Below are positions 24,541 to 37,679 of a DNA stretch of 64,000 bases, in pieces. The stretch covers positions 40,428 to 104,427 of the forward strand of contig NW_003138902.1 of the NCBI RefSeq assembly GCF_000003605.2, written 5' to 3'. The notes below the pieces were generated by a model. The model did no database searches. It worked only from the letters and a program-made list of their open reading frames with translations, and had not been told where the DNA came from. A program made the translations under genes and the position numbers. This DNA is from Saccoglossus kowalevskii. Its lineage: Eukaryota > Hemichordata > Enteropneusta > Harrimaniidae. Position 1 is the first letter of the stretch. Each line of letters opens with the position of its first letter.

Positions 24541-27519
24541 TTTATAGTGTGTACATGCCTTGCTTGTTTATAGTGTGTACATGCCTTGCTTGTTTATAGT
24601 GTGTACATGCCTTGCTTGTTTATAGTGTGTACATGCCTTGCTTGTTTATGGTGTGTACATGCCTTGCTTGTTTATAGTGTGTACATGCCTTGCTTGTTTA
24701 TAGTGTGTACATGCCTTTCTTGTTTATAGTGTGTACATGCCTTTCTTGTTTATAGTGTGTACATGCCTTGCTTGTTTATAGTGTGTACATGCCTTGCTTG
24801 TTTATAGTGAGTACATGCCTTGCTTGTTTATAGTGTGTACATGCCTTGCTTGTTTATAGTGTGTACATGCCTTGCTTGTTTATGGTGTGTACATGCCTTG
24901 CTTCTTTTTGGTGTGTACATGCCTTGCTTGTTTATGGTGTGTACATGCCTTGCTTGTTTATAGTGTGTACATGCCTTGCTTGTTTATAGTGTGTACATGC
25001 CTTGCTTGTTTATAGTGTGTACATGCCTTGCTTGTTTATAGTGTGTACATGCCTTGCTTGTTTATAGTGAGTACATGCCTTGCTTGTTTATGGTGTGTAC
25101 ATGCCTTGCTTGTTTATAGTGTGTACATGCCTTGCTTGTTTATAGTGTGTACATGCTTTGCTTGTTGATAGTGTGTACATGCCTTGCTTGTTTATAGTGT
25201 GTACATGCCTTTCTTGTTTATAGTGTGTACATGCCTTGCTTGTTTATAGTGTGTACATGCCTTGCTTGTTTATAGTGTGTACATGCCTTGCTTGTTTATA
25301 GTGTGTACATGCCTTGCTTGTTTATAGTGTGTACATGCCTTGCTTGTTTATAGTGTGTACATGCCTTGCTTGTTTATAGTGTGTACATGCCTTGCTTGTT
25401 TATGGTGTGTACATGCCTTGCTTGTTTATAGTGTGTACATGCCTTGCTTGTTTATAGTGTGTACATGCCTTGCTTGTTTATAGTGTGTACATGCCTTGCT
25501 TGTTTATAGTGTGTACATGCCTTTCTTGTTTATAGTGTGTACATGCCTTGCTTGTTTATAGTGTGTACATGCCTTGCTTGTTTATAGTGTGTACATGCCT
25601 TGCTTGTTTATAGTGTGTACATGCCTTGCTTTTTTATAGTGTGTACATGCCTTGCTTGTTTATAGTGTGTACATGCCTTGCTTGTTTATGGTGTGTACAT
25701 GCCTTGCTTGTTTATGGTGTGTACATGCCTTGCTTGTTTATGGTGTGTACATGCCTTGCTTGTTTATGGTGTGTACATGCCTTGCTTGTTTATAGTGTGT
25801 ACATGCCTTGCTTGTTTATAGTGTGTACATGCCTTGCTTGTTTATAGTGTGTACATGCCTTGCTTGTTTATAGTGTGTACATGCCTTGCTTCTTTATAGT
25901 GTGTACATGACTTTCTTGTTTATAGTGTGTACATGCCTTGCTTGTTTATAGTATGTACATGCCTTTCTTGTTTATAGTGTGTACATGCCTTGCTTGTTTA
26001 TAGTGTGTACATGCCTTTCTTGTTTATAGTGTGTACATGCCTTTCTTGTTTATAGTGTGTACATGCCTTGCTTGTTTATAGTGTGTACATGCCTTGCTTT
26101 TTTATAGTGTGTACATGCCTTTCTTGTTGATAGTGTGTACATGCCTTGCTTGTTTATAGTGTGTACATGCCTTGCTTGTTTATAGTGTGTACATGCCTTG
26201 CTTTTTTATAGTGTGTACATGCCTTGCTTGTTTATAGTGTGTACATGCCTTGCTTGTTTATGGTGTGTACATGCCTTGCTTGTTTATGGTGTGTACATGC
26301 CTTGCTTGTTTATGGTGTGTACATGCCTTGCTTGTTTATGGTGTGTACATGCCTTGCTTGTTTATGGTGTGTACATGCCTTGCTTGTTTATAGTGTGTAC
26401 ATGCCTTGCTTGTTTATAGTGTGTACATGCCTTGCTTGTTTATGGTGTGTACATGCCTTGCTTGTTTATAGTGTGTACATGCCTTGCTTGTTTATAGTGT
26501 GTACATGCCTTGCTTGTTTATGGTGTGTACATGCCTTGCTTGTTTATAGTGTGTACATGCCTTGCTTGTTTATGGTGTGTACATGCCTTGCTTGTTTATG
26601 GTGTGTACATGCCTTGCTTGTTTATAGTGTGTACATGCTTTGCTTGTTTATAGTGTGTACATGCCTTGCTTGTTTATAGTGTGTACATGCCTTGCTTGTT
26701 TATAGTGTGTACATGCCTTGCTTGTTTATAGTGTGTACATGCCTTGCTTGTTTATAGTGTGTACATGCCTTGATTGTTTATAGTGTGTACATGCCTTGCT
26801 TGTTTATAGAGTGTACATGCCTTGCTTGTTTATAGTGTGTACATGCCTTGCTTGTTTATGGTGTGTACATGCCTTGCTTGTTTATGGTGTGTACATGCCT
26901 TGCTTGTTTATAGTGTGTACATGCCTTGCTTGTTTATAGTGTGTACATGCTTTGCTTGTTTATAGTGTGTACATGCCTTGCTTGTTTATAGTGTGTACAT
27001 GCCTTTCTTGTTTATAGTGTGTACATGCCTTGCTTGTTTATAGTGTGTACATGCCTTGCTTGTTTATAGTGTGTACATGCCTTTCTTGTTTATAGTGTGT
27101 ACATGGCTTGCTTGTTTATGGTGTGTACATGCCTTGCTTGTTTATAGTGTGTACATGCCTTGCTTGTTTATAGTGTGTACATGCTTTGCTTGTTTATAGT
27201 GTGTACATGCCTTGCTTGTTTATAGTGTGTACATGCCTTGCTTGTTTATAGTGTGTACATGCCTTGCTTGTTTATAGTGTGTACATGCCTTGCTTGTTTA
27301 TGGTGTGTACATGCCTTGCTTGTTTATAGTGTGTACATGCCTTGCTTGTTTATGGTGTGTACATGACTTGCTTGTTTATAGTGTGTACATGCCTTGCTTG
27401 TTTATAGTGTGTAAATGCCTTGCTTGTTTATAGTGTGTACATGCCTTGCTTGTTTATAGTGTGTATATGCCTTGCTTGTTTATGGTGTGTACATGCCTTG
27501 CTTGTTATAGTGTGTACAT

Positions 27520-27900
27520 GCCTTGCTTATTTATAGTGTGTACATGCCTTTCTTGTTTATAGTGTGTGCATGCCTTTCTTGTTTATAGTGTGTGCATGCC
27601 TTGCTTGTTTATAGTGTGTACATGCCTTTCTTGTTTATAGTATGTACATGCCTTGCTTGTTTATAGTATGTACATGCCTTTCATGTTTATAATGTGTACA
27701 TGCCTTTCTTGTTTATAGTGTGTACATGCCTTTCTTGTTTATAGTGTGTACATGCCTTGCTTGTTTATAGTGTGTACATGCCTTGCTTGTTTATAGTGTG
27801 TACATGCCTTTCTTGTTGATAGTGTGTACATGCCTTGCTTGTTTATAGTGTGTACATGCCTTGCTTGTTTATAGTGTGTACATGCCTTGCTTGTTTATAG
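27520..27900 (+). repeat. block family B, copy 3 (partial)
   Basis: A G15T unit, A6G units, G2A units and a TATAATGTG unit follow in the same order as from 4100, but the CCGTTC unit is absent and a CTTATTT unit precedes the block. A CTTTCATG change at about 27680 is private to this copy. It ends with a GTTGATAG unit and two TGAGTAC units, without the TTAAAG marker. Confidence 0.72.
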
Positions 27901-29070
27901 TGAGTACATGCCTTGCTTGTTTATAGTGAGTACATGCCTTGCTTGTTTATAGTGTGTACATGCCTTGCTTGTTTATAGTGTGTACATGCCTTGCTTGTTT
28001 ATGGTGTGTACATGCCTTGCTTGTTTATAGTGTGTACATGCCTTGCTTGTTTATGGTGTGTACATGCCTTGCTTGTTTATGGTGTGTACATGCGTTGCTT
28101 GTTTATGGTGTGTACATGCGTTGCTTGTTTATGGTGTGTACATGCCTTGCTTGTTTATAGTGTGTACATGCCTTGCTTGTTTATAGTGTGTACATGCCTT
28201 GCTTGTTTATAGTGTGTACATGCCTTGCTTGTTTATAGTGTGTACATGCCTTGCTTGTTTATGGTGTGTACATGCCTTGCTTGTTTATAGTGTGTACATG
28301 CCTTGCTTGTTTATGGTGTGTACATGCCTTGCTTGTTTATAGTGTGTACATGCCTTGCTTGTTTATAGTGTGTACATGCCTTGCTTGTTTATGGTGTGTA
28401 CATGCCTTGCTTGTTTATAGTGTGTACATGCCTTGCTTGTTTATAGTGTGTACATGCCTTTCTTGTTTATAGTGTGTACATGCCTTGCTTGTTTATAGTG
28501 TGTACATGCCTTGCTTGTTTGTAGTGTGTACATGCCTTGCTTGTTTATAGTGAGTACATGCCTTGCTTGTTTATAGTGTGTACATGCCTTTCTTGTTTAT
28601 GGTGTGTACATGCCTTGCTTGTTTTTGGTGTGTACATGCCTTGCTTGTTTATAGTGTGTACATGCCTTGCTTGTTTATAGTGTGTACATGCCTTGCTTGT
28701 TTATAGTGTGTACATGCCTTGCTTGTTTATAGTGTGTACATGCCTTGCTTGTTTATAGTGTGTACATGCCTTGCTTGTTTATAGTGTGTACATGCCTTGC
28801 TTGTTTATAGTGTGTACATGCCTTGCTTGTTTATAGTGTGTACATGCCTTGCTTGTTTATAGTGTGTACATGCCTTGCTTGTTTATGGTGTGTACATGCC
28901 TTTCTTGTTTATGGTGTGTACATGCCTTGCTTGTTTATAGTGTGTACATGCCTTGCTTGTTTATAGTGTGTACATGCCTTGCTTGTTTATAGTGAGTACA
29001 TGCCTTGCTTTGTTTTATGGTGTGTACATGCCTTGCTTGTTTATAGTGTGTACATGCCTTGCTTGTTTAT

Positions 29071-29798
29071 AGTGAGTACATGCCTTGCTTGTTTATGGTG
29101 TGTACATTCCTTGCTTGTTTATATGTGTGTACATGCCTTGCTTGTTTATAGTGTGTACATGCCTTGCTTGTTTATAGTGTGTACATGCCTTGCTTGTTTA
29201 TGGTGTGTACATGCCTTGCTTGTTTATAGTGTGTACATGCCTTGCTTGTTTATGGTGTGTACATGCCTTGCTTGTTTATAGTGTGTACATGCCTTGCTTG
29301 TTTATGGTGTGTACATGCCTTGCTTGTTTATAGTGTGTACATGCCTTGCTTGTTTATAGTGTGTACATGCCTTGCTTGTTTATAGTGTGTACATGCCTTG
29401 CTTGTTTATGGTGTGTACATGCCTTGCTTGTTTATAGTGTGTACATGCCTTGCTTGTTTATAGTGTGTACATGCCTTGCTTGTTTATGGTGTGTACATGC
29501 CTTGCTTGTTTATAGTGTGTACATGCCTTGCTTGTTTATGGTGTGTACATGCCTTGCTTGTTTATGGTGTGTACATGCGTTGCTTGTTGATGGTGTGTAC
29601 ATGCCTTGCTAGTTAATGGTGTGTACATGCCTTGCTTGTTTATAGTGTGTACATGCCTTGCTTGTTTATAGTGTGTACATGCCTTGCTTGTTTATAGTGT
29701 GTACATGCCTTGCTTGTTTATAGTGTGTACATGCCTTGCTTGTTTATGGTGTGTACATGCCTTGCTTGTTTATAGTGTGTACATGCCTTGCTTGTTTA
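29071..29798 (+). repeat. second copy of the 8231 block
   Basis: It copies 8231-8957 with a single inserted base near 29123. The CATTCC, CATGCGTTGC with GTTGATGG and GCTAGTTAATGG units all lie in the same order and spacing. The copies diverge at about 29799, where the sequence goes on through a GTTGATAG unit to CTTTCTTGATTATAG at about 29943. Confidence 0.84.
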
Positions 29799-30320
29799 TG
29801 GTGTGTACATGCCTTGCTTGTTGATAGTGTGTACATGCCTTGCTTGTTTATGGTGTGTACATGCCTTGCTTGTTTATGGTGTGTACATGCCTTGCTTGTT
29901 TATAGTGTGTACATGCCTTGCTTGTTTATAGTGTGTACATGCCTTTCTTGATTATAGTGTGTACATGCCTTTCTTGTTTATAGTGTGTACATGCCTTGCT
30001 TGTTTATAGTGTGTACATGCCTTGCTTGTTTATAGTGTGTACATGCCTTGCTTGTTTATAGTGTGTATATGCCTTGCTTGTTTATGGTGTGTACATGCCT
30101 TGCTTGTTTATGGTATGTACATGCCTTGCTTGTTTATAGTGTGTACATGCCTTGCTTGTTTATAGTGTGTACATGCCATGCTTGTTTATAGTGTGTACAT
30201 GCCTTGCTTGTTTATAGTGTGTACATGCCTTGCTTGTTTATAGTGTGTACATGCCTTGCTTGTTTATAGTGTGTACATGCCTTGCTTGTTTATAGTGTGT
30301 ACATGCCTTGCTTGTTTATA

Positions 30321-30482
30321 GTGAGTACATGCCTTGCTTGTTTATAGTGTGTACATGCCTTGCTTGTTTATAGTGAGTACATGCCTTGCTTGTTTATGGT
30401 GTGTACATGCCTTGCTTGTTTATAGTGAGTACATGCCTTGCTTGTTTATAGTGTGTACATGCCTTGCTTGTTTATAGTGAGT
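30321..30482 (+). repeat. 2-unit (52-bp) higher-order repeat
   Basis: TGAGTAC markers start at 30321, 30373, 30425 and 30477, exactly 52 bp apart, so every second unit carries T3A. The same four markers with the same spacing occur at 32012, 32064, 32116 and 32168. The offset of 1691 equals 65 units plus the net of one -1 and one +2 unit in between. This is a dimeric higher-order repeat that was later duplicated. Confidence 0.88.
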
Positions 30483-30657
30483 ACATGCCTTGCTTGTTTA
30501 TGGTGTGTACATGCCTTGCTTGTTTATGGTGTGTACATGCCTTGCTTGTTGATAGTGTGTACATGCCTTGCTTGTTGATAGTGTGTACATGCCTTGCTTG
30601 TTTATAGTGTGTACATGCCTTGCTTGTTTATGGTGTGTACATGCCTTGCTTGTTTAT

Positions 30658-31050
30658 GGTGTGTACATGCCTTGCTTGTTTATGGTGTGTACATGCCTTG
30701 CTTGTTTATGGTGTGTACATGCCTTGCTTGTTTATAGTGTGTACATGCCTTGCTTGTTTATAGTGTGTACATGCCTTGCTTGTTTATGGTGTGTACATGC
30801 CTTGCTTGTTTATGGTGTGTACATGCCTTGCTTGTTTATGGTGTGTACATGCCTTGCTTGTTTATGGTGTGTACATGCCTTGCTTGTTTATGGTGTGTAC
30901 ATGCCTTGCTTGTTTATAGTGTGTTCATGCCTTGCTTGTTGATAGTGTGTACATGCCTTGCTTGTTATGGTGTGTACATGCCTTGCTTGTTTATGGTGTG
31001 TACATGCCTTGCTTGTTTATAGTGTGTACATGCCTTGCTTGTTTATAGTG
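30658..31050 (+). repeat. copy of the 20459 block
   Basis: It runs in register with 20459-20851 at an offset of 10199, through a run of TATGG units, GTGTTCATG (30925 at the T), GTTGATAG and the 25-bp GTTATGG unit. It ends where this copy gains two bases (GTGTGTGTACATG near 31051). At 30657 it has TATGG where the left copy has TACGG. Confidence 0.8.
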
Positions 31051-32011
31051 TGTGTACATGCCTTTCTTGTTTATAGTGTGTACATGCCTTTCTTGTTTAT
31101 AGTGTGTACATGCCTTGCTTGTTTATAGTGTGTACATGCCTTGCTTGTTTATAGTGTGTACATGCCTTGCTTGTTTATAGTGTGTACATGCCTTGCTTGT
31201 TTATGGTGTGTACATGCCTTGCTTGTTTATGGTGTGTACATGCCTTGCTTGTTTATAGTGTGTACATGCCTTGCTTGTTTATAGTGTGTACATGCCTTGC
31301 TTGTTTATAATGTGTACATGCCTTGCTTGTTTATAGTGTGTACATGCCTTGCTTGTTTATGGTGTGTACATGCCTTGCTTGTTTATAGTGTGTACATGCC
31401 TTGCTTGTTTATAGTGTGTACATGCCTTGCTTGTTTATAATGTGTACATGCCTTGCTTGTTTATGATGTGTACATGCCTTGCTTGTTTATGGTGTGTACA
31501 TGCCTTGCTTGTTTATAGTGTGTACATGCCTTGCTTGTTTATAGTGTGTACATGCCTTGCTTGTTTATAGTGAGTACATGCCTTGCATGTTTATGGTGTG
31601 TACATGCCTTGCTTGTTTATAGTGTGTACATGCCTTGCTTGTTTATAGTGTGTACATGCCTTGCTTGTTTATGGTGTGTACATGCCTTGCTTGTTTATAG
31701 TGTGTACATGCCTTGCTTGTTTATAGTGTGTACATGCCTTGCTTGTTTATAGTGTGTACATGCCTTGCTTGTTTATAGTGTGTACATGCCTTGCTTGTTT
31801 ATAGTGTGTACATGCCTTGCTTGTTTATAGTGTGTACATGCCTTGCTTGTTTATGGTGTGTACATGCCTTGCTTGTTTATAGTGTGTACATGCCTTGCTT
31901 GTTTATAGTGTGTACATGCCTTTCTTGATTATAGTGTGTACATGCCTTGCTTGTTTATAGTGTGTACATGCCTTTCTTGTTTATAGTGTGTACATGCCTT
32001 GCTTGTTTATA

Positions 32012-32530
32012 GTGAGTACATGCCTTGCTTGTTTATAGTGTGTACATGCCTTGCTTGTTTATAGTGAGTACATGCCTTGCTTGTTTATGGTGTGTACATG
32101 CCTTGCTTGTTTATAGTGAGTACATGCCTTGCTTGTTTATAGTGTGTACATGCCTTGCTTGTTTATAGTGAGTACATGCCTTGCTTGTTTATGGTGTGTA
32201 CATGCCTTGCTTGTTTATGGTGTGTACATGCCTTGCTTGTTGATAGTGTGTACATGCCTTGCTTGTTTATAGTGTGTACATGCCTTGCTTGTTTATGGTG
32301 TGTACATGCCTTGCTTGTTTACGGTGTGTACATGCCTTGCTTGTTTATGGTGTGTACATGCCTTGCTTGTTTATGGTGTGTACATGCCTTGCTTGTTTAT
32401 AGTGTGTACATGCCTTGCTTGTTTATAGTGTGTACATGCCTTGCTTGTTTATGGTGTGTACATGCCTTGCTTGTTTATGGTGTGTACATGCCTTGCTTGT
32501 TTATGGTGTGTACATGCCTTGCTTGTTTAT
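32012..32530 (+). repeat. dimeric repeat plus GTTGATAG block, second copy
   Basis: The 52-bp T3A dimers (32012-32168) are followed by two TATGG units, one GTTGATAG unit and a long TATGG/TATAG run including a TACGG unit. The copy from 30321 has two GTTGATAG units here, as does one near 56513-56539, and lacks TACGG. The copy near 20369 has TACGG. The combinations show that block copies have exchanged or lost single units. Confidence 0.78.
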
Positions 32531-34029
32531 AGTGTGTACATGCCTTGCTTGTTTATGGTGTGTACATGCCTTGCTTGTTTATGGTGTGTACATGCCTTGC
32601 TTGTTTATGGTGTGTACATGCCTTGCTTGTTTATAGTGTGTACATGCCTTGCTTGTTTATGGTGTGTACATGCCTTGCTTGTTTATGGTGTGTACATGCC
32701 TTGCTTGTTTATGGTGTGTACATGCCTTGCTTGTTTATGGTGTGTACATGCCTTGCTTGTTTATAGTGTGTACATGCCTTGCTTGTTTATGGTGTGTACA
32801 TGCCTTGCTTGTTTATAGTGTGTACATGCCTTGCTTGTTTATGGTGTGTACATGCCTTGCTTGTTTATAGTGTGTACATGCCTTGCTTGTTTATGGTGTG
32901 TACATGCCTTGCTTGTTTATAGTGTGTACATGCCTTGCTTGTTTATAGTGTGTACATGCCTTTCTTGATTATAGTGTGTACATGCCTTGCTTGTTTATAG
33001 TGTGTACATGCCTTTCTTGTTTATAGTGTGTACATGCCTTGCTTGTTTATAGTGTGTACATGCCTTGCTTTTTTATAGTGTGTACATGCCTTGCTTGTTT
33101 ATAGTGTGTACATGCCTTGCTTGTTTATGGTGTGTACATGCCTTGCTTGTTTATAGTGTGTACATGCCTTGCTTGTTTATGGTGTGTACATGCCTTGCTT
33201 GTTTATGGTGTGTACATGCCTTGCTTGTTTATGGTGTGTACATGCCTTGCTTGTTTATAGTGAGTACATGCCTTGCTTGTTTATAGTGTGTACATGCCTT
33301 GTTTGTTTATAGTGAGTACATGCCTTGCTTGTTTATGGTGTGTACATGCCTTGCTTGTTTATAGTGTGTACATGCCTTGCTTGTTGATAGTGTGTACATG
33401 CCTTGCTTGTTGATAGTGTGTACATGCCTTGCTTGTTTATGGTGTGTACATGCCTTGCTTGTTTATAGTGTGTACATGCCTTGCTTGTTTATAGTGTGTA
33501 CATGCCTTGCTTGTTTATGGTGTGTACATGCCTTGCTTGTTTATAGTGTGTACATGCCTTGCTTGTTTATAGTGTGTACATGCCTTGCTTTTTTATGGTG
33601 TGTACATGCCTTTCTTGTTTATAGTGTGTACATGCCTTGCTTGTTTATAGTGTGTATATGCCTTGCTTGTTTATGGTGTGTACATGCCTTTCTTGTTTAT
33701 AGTGTGTACATGCCTTTCTTGTTTATAGTGTGTACATGTCTTGCTTGTTTATAGTGTGTACATGCCTTTCTTGTTGATAGTGTGTACATGCCTTGCTTGT
33801 TTATAGTATGTACATGCCTTTCTTGTTTATAGTGTGTACATGCCTTTCTTGTTTATAGTGTGTACATGCCTTGCTTGTTTATAGTGTGTGCATGCCTTGC
33901 TTGTTTATAGTGTGTACATGCCTTTTTTGTTGATAGTGTGTACATGCCTTGCTTGTTTATAGTGTGTACATGCCTTGCTTGTTTAAAGTGTGTACATGCC
34001 TTGCTTGTTTATAGTGAGTACATGCCTTG

Positions 34030-34050
34030 CTTGTTTATAGTGTACATGCC
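34030..34050 (+). repeat. 24-bp unit
   Basis: The junction reads TATAGTGTACATGCC, two bases (one TG) short of normal. Other two-base changes in the same TG run are gains near 31050, 46611, 59012 and 59758. The TG run is therefore the main site of length change apart from the T and C runs. Confidence 0.8.
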
Positions 34051-35550
34051 TTGCTTGTTTATAGTGTGTACATGCCTTGCTTGTTTATAGTGTGTACATG
34101 CCTTGCTTGTTTATGGTGTGTACATGCCTTGCTTGTTTGTGGTGTGTACATGCCTTGCTTGTTTATAGTGTGTACATGCCTTGCTTGTTTATAGTGTGTA
34201 CATGCCTTGCTTGTTTATGGTGTGTACATGCCTTGCTTGTTTATGGTGAGTACATGCCTTGCTTGTTTATGGTGAGTACATGCCTTGCTTGTTTATGGTG
34301 TGTACATGCCTTGCTTGTTTATAGTGTGTACATGCCTTGCTTGTTTATAGTGTGTACATGCCTTGCTTGTTTATAGTGTGTACATGCCTTGCTTGTTTAT
34401 GGTGTGTACATGCCTTGCTTGTTTATAGTGTGTACATGCCTTGCTTGTTTATGGTGTGTACATGCCTTGCTTGTTTATGGTGTGTACATGCCTTGCTTGT
34501 TTATGGTGTGTACATGCCTTGCTTGTTTATGGTGTGTACATGCCTTGCTTGTTTATAGTGTGTACATGCCTTGCTTGTTTATAGTGTGTACATGCCTTTC
34601 TTGATTATAGTGTGTACATGCCTTGCTTGTTTATAGTGTGTACATGCCTTTCTTGTTTATAGTGTGTACATGCCTTGCTTGTTTATAGTGAGTACATGCC
34701 TTGCTTGTTTATAGTGTGTACATGCCTTGCTTGTTTATAGTGAGTACATGCCTTGCATGTTTATGGGTGTACATGCCTTGCTTGTTTATAGGGTACATGC
34801 CTTGCTTGTTTATAGTGTGTACATGCCTTGCTTGTTTATGGTGTGTACATGCCTTGCTTGTTTATAGTGTGTACATGCCTTGCTTGTTTATAGTGTGTAC
34901 ATGCCTTGCTTGTTTATAGTGTGTACATGCCTTGCTTGTTTATAGTGTGTACATGCCTTGCTTGTTTATAGTGTGTACATGCCTTGCTTGTTTATAGTGT
35001 GTACATGCCTTGCTTGTTTATGGTGTGTACATGCCTTGCTTGTTTATAGTGTGTACATGCCTTGCTTGTTTATAGTGTGTACATGCCTTGCTTGTTGATA
35101 GTGTATACATGCCTTGCTTGTTTATAGTGTGTACATGCCTTTCTTGTTTATAGTGTGTACATGCCTTGCTTGTTTATAGTGTGTACATGCCTTGCTTGTT
35201 TATGGTGTGTACATGCCTTGCTTGTTTATGGAGTGTACATGCCTTGCTTGTTGATAGTGTGTACATGCCTTTCTTGTTGATATGTGTACATGCCTTGCTT
35301 GTTTATATTGTGTACATGCCTTGCTTGTTTATAGTGTGTACATGCCTTGCTTGTTTATAGTGTGTACATGCCTTGCTTGTTTATAGTGTGTACATGCCTT
35401 GCTTGTTTATAGTGTGTACATGCCTTTCTTGTTTATAGTGTGTACATGCCTTGCTTGTTTATAGTGTGTACATGCCTTGCTTGTTTATAGTGTGTACATG
35501 CCTTGCTTGTTTATAGTGTGTACATGCCTTGCTTGTTTATAGTGTGTATA

Positions 35551-35955
35551 TGCCTTGCTTGTTTATGGTGTGTACATGCCGTTCTTGTTTATAGTGTGTA
35601 CATGCCTTGCTTGTTTATAGTGTGTACATGCCTTTCTTGTTTATAGTGTGTGCATGCCTTTCTTGTTTATAGTGTGTGCATGCCTTGCTTGTTTATAGTG
35701 TGTACATGCCTTTCTTGTTTATAGTATGTACATGCCTTGCTTGTTTATAGTATGTACATGCCTTTCTTGTTTATAATGTGTACATGCCTTTCTTGTTTAT
35801 AGTGTGTACATGCCTTTCTTGTTTATAGTGTGTACATGCCTTGCTTGTTTATAGTGTGTACATGCCTTGCTTGTTTATAGTGTGTACATGCCTTTCTTGT
35901 TGATAGTGTGTACATGCCTTGCTTGTTTATAGTGTGTACATGCCTTGCTTGTTTA
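35551..35955 (+). repeat. block family B, copy 4
   Basis: It repeats 4033-4430 at an offset of 31518, including CCGTTC (35579), the A6G and G2A units, TATAATGTG and GTTGATAG. It departs where copy 1 has TTAAAG and this copy has TTATAG. A second CCGTTC at 36125, exactly 21 units on, opens the adjacent family A block, so the two families share their left part. Confidence 0.83.
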
Positions 35956-36124
35956 TAGTGTGTACATGCCTTTCTTGTTTATAGTGTGTACATGCCTTGC
36001 TTGTTTATAGTGTGTACATGCCTTGCTTGTTTATAGTGTGTACATGCCTTGCTTGTTTATAGTGTGTACATGCCTTGCTTGTTTATAGTGTGTATATGCC
36101 TTGCTTGTTTATGGTGTGTACATG

Positions 36125-36891
36125 CCGTTCTTGTTTATAGTGTGTACATGCCTTGCTTGTTTATAGTGTGTACATGCCTTTCTTGTTTATAGTGTGTGCA
36201 TGCCTTTCTTGTTTATAGTGTGTACATGCCTTGCTTGTTTATAGTGTGAACATGCCTTGCTTGTTTATAGTATGTACATTCCTTTCTTGTTTATAGTATG
36301 TACATGCCTTGCTTGTTTATAGAATATACATGCCTTTCTTGTTTATAGTGTGTACATGCCTTTCTTGTTTATAGTGTGTACATGCCTTGCTTGTTTATAG
36401 TGTGTACATGCCTTGCTTGTTGATAGTGTGTACATGCCTTGCTTGTTTATAGTGTGTACATGCCTTTCTTGTTGATAGTGTGTACATGCCTTGCTTGTTG
36501 ATAGTGTGTGCATGCCTTGCTTGTTTAAAGTGTGTACATGCCTTGCTTGTTTATAGTGAGTACATGCCTTGCTTGTTTATAGTGTGTACATGCCTTGCTT
36601 GTTTATAGTGTGTACATGCCTTGCTTGTTTATAGTGTGTACATGCCTTGCTTGTTTATGGTGTGTACATGCCTTGCTTGTTTATGGTGTGTACATGCCTT
36701 GCTTGTTTATGGTGTGTACATTCCTTGCTTGTTATGGTGTGTACATGCCTTGCTTGTTTATGGTGTGTACATGCCTTGCTTGTTTATGGTGTGTACATGC
36801 CTTGCTTGTTTATGGTGTGTACATGCCTTGCTTGTTTATAGTGTGTACATGCCTTGCTTGTTTATAGTGTGTACATGCCTTGCTTGTTTAT
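36125..36891 (+). repeat. block family A, copy 4
   Basis: CCGTTC at 36125 leads into the GTGTGAACATG marker at 36244. From 36208 to 36891 the sequence matches 5365-6048 with no difference that I can see. The left side resembles copies 2 and 3 instead (G15T at 36207, where copy 1 has the usual G). This copy is therefore a mosaic, with a left flank like copies 2 and 3 and a right part identical to copy 1. Confidence 0.87.
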
Positions 36892-37679
36892 AGTGTGTAC
36901 ATGCCTTGCTTGTTTATGGTGTGTACATGCCTTGCTTGTTTATGGTGTGTACATGTCTTGCTTGTTTATGGTGTGTACATGCCTTGCTTGTTTATGGTGT
37001 GTACATGCCTTGCTTGTTTATGGTGTGTACATGCCTTGCTTGTTTATGGTGTGTACATGCCTTGCTTGTTTATAGTGTGTACATGCCTTGCTTGTTTATA
37101 GTGTGTACATGCCTTGCTTGTTTATAGTGTGTACATGCCTTGCTTGTTTATGGTGTGTACATGCCTTGCTTGTTTATGGTGTGTACATGCCTTGCTTGTT
37201 TATGGTGTGTACATGCCTTGCTTGTTTATAGTGTGTACATACCTTGCTTGTTTATAGTGTGTACATGCCTTGCTTGTTTATAGTGTGTACATGCCTTGCT
37301 TGTTTATAGTGTGTACATGCCTTGCTTGTTTATAGTGAGTACATGCCTTGCTTGTTTATGGTGTGTACATGCCTTGCTTGTTTATAGTGTATACATGCCT
37401 TGCTTGTTTATAGTGTGTACATGCCTTTCTTGTTTATAGTGTGTACATGCCTTGCTTGTTTATAGTGTGTACATGCCTTGCTTGTTTACGGTGTGTACAT
37501 GCCTTGCTTGTTTACGGTGTGTACATGCCTTGCTTGTTTATAGTGTGTACATGCCTTGCTTGTTTATAGTGTGTACATGCCTTGCTTGTTTATAGTGTGT
37601 ACATGCCTTGCTTGTTTATAGTGTGTACATGCCTTGCTTGTTTATAGTGTGTACATGCCTTGCTTGTTTATAGTGTGTA

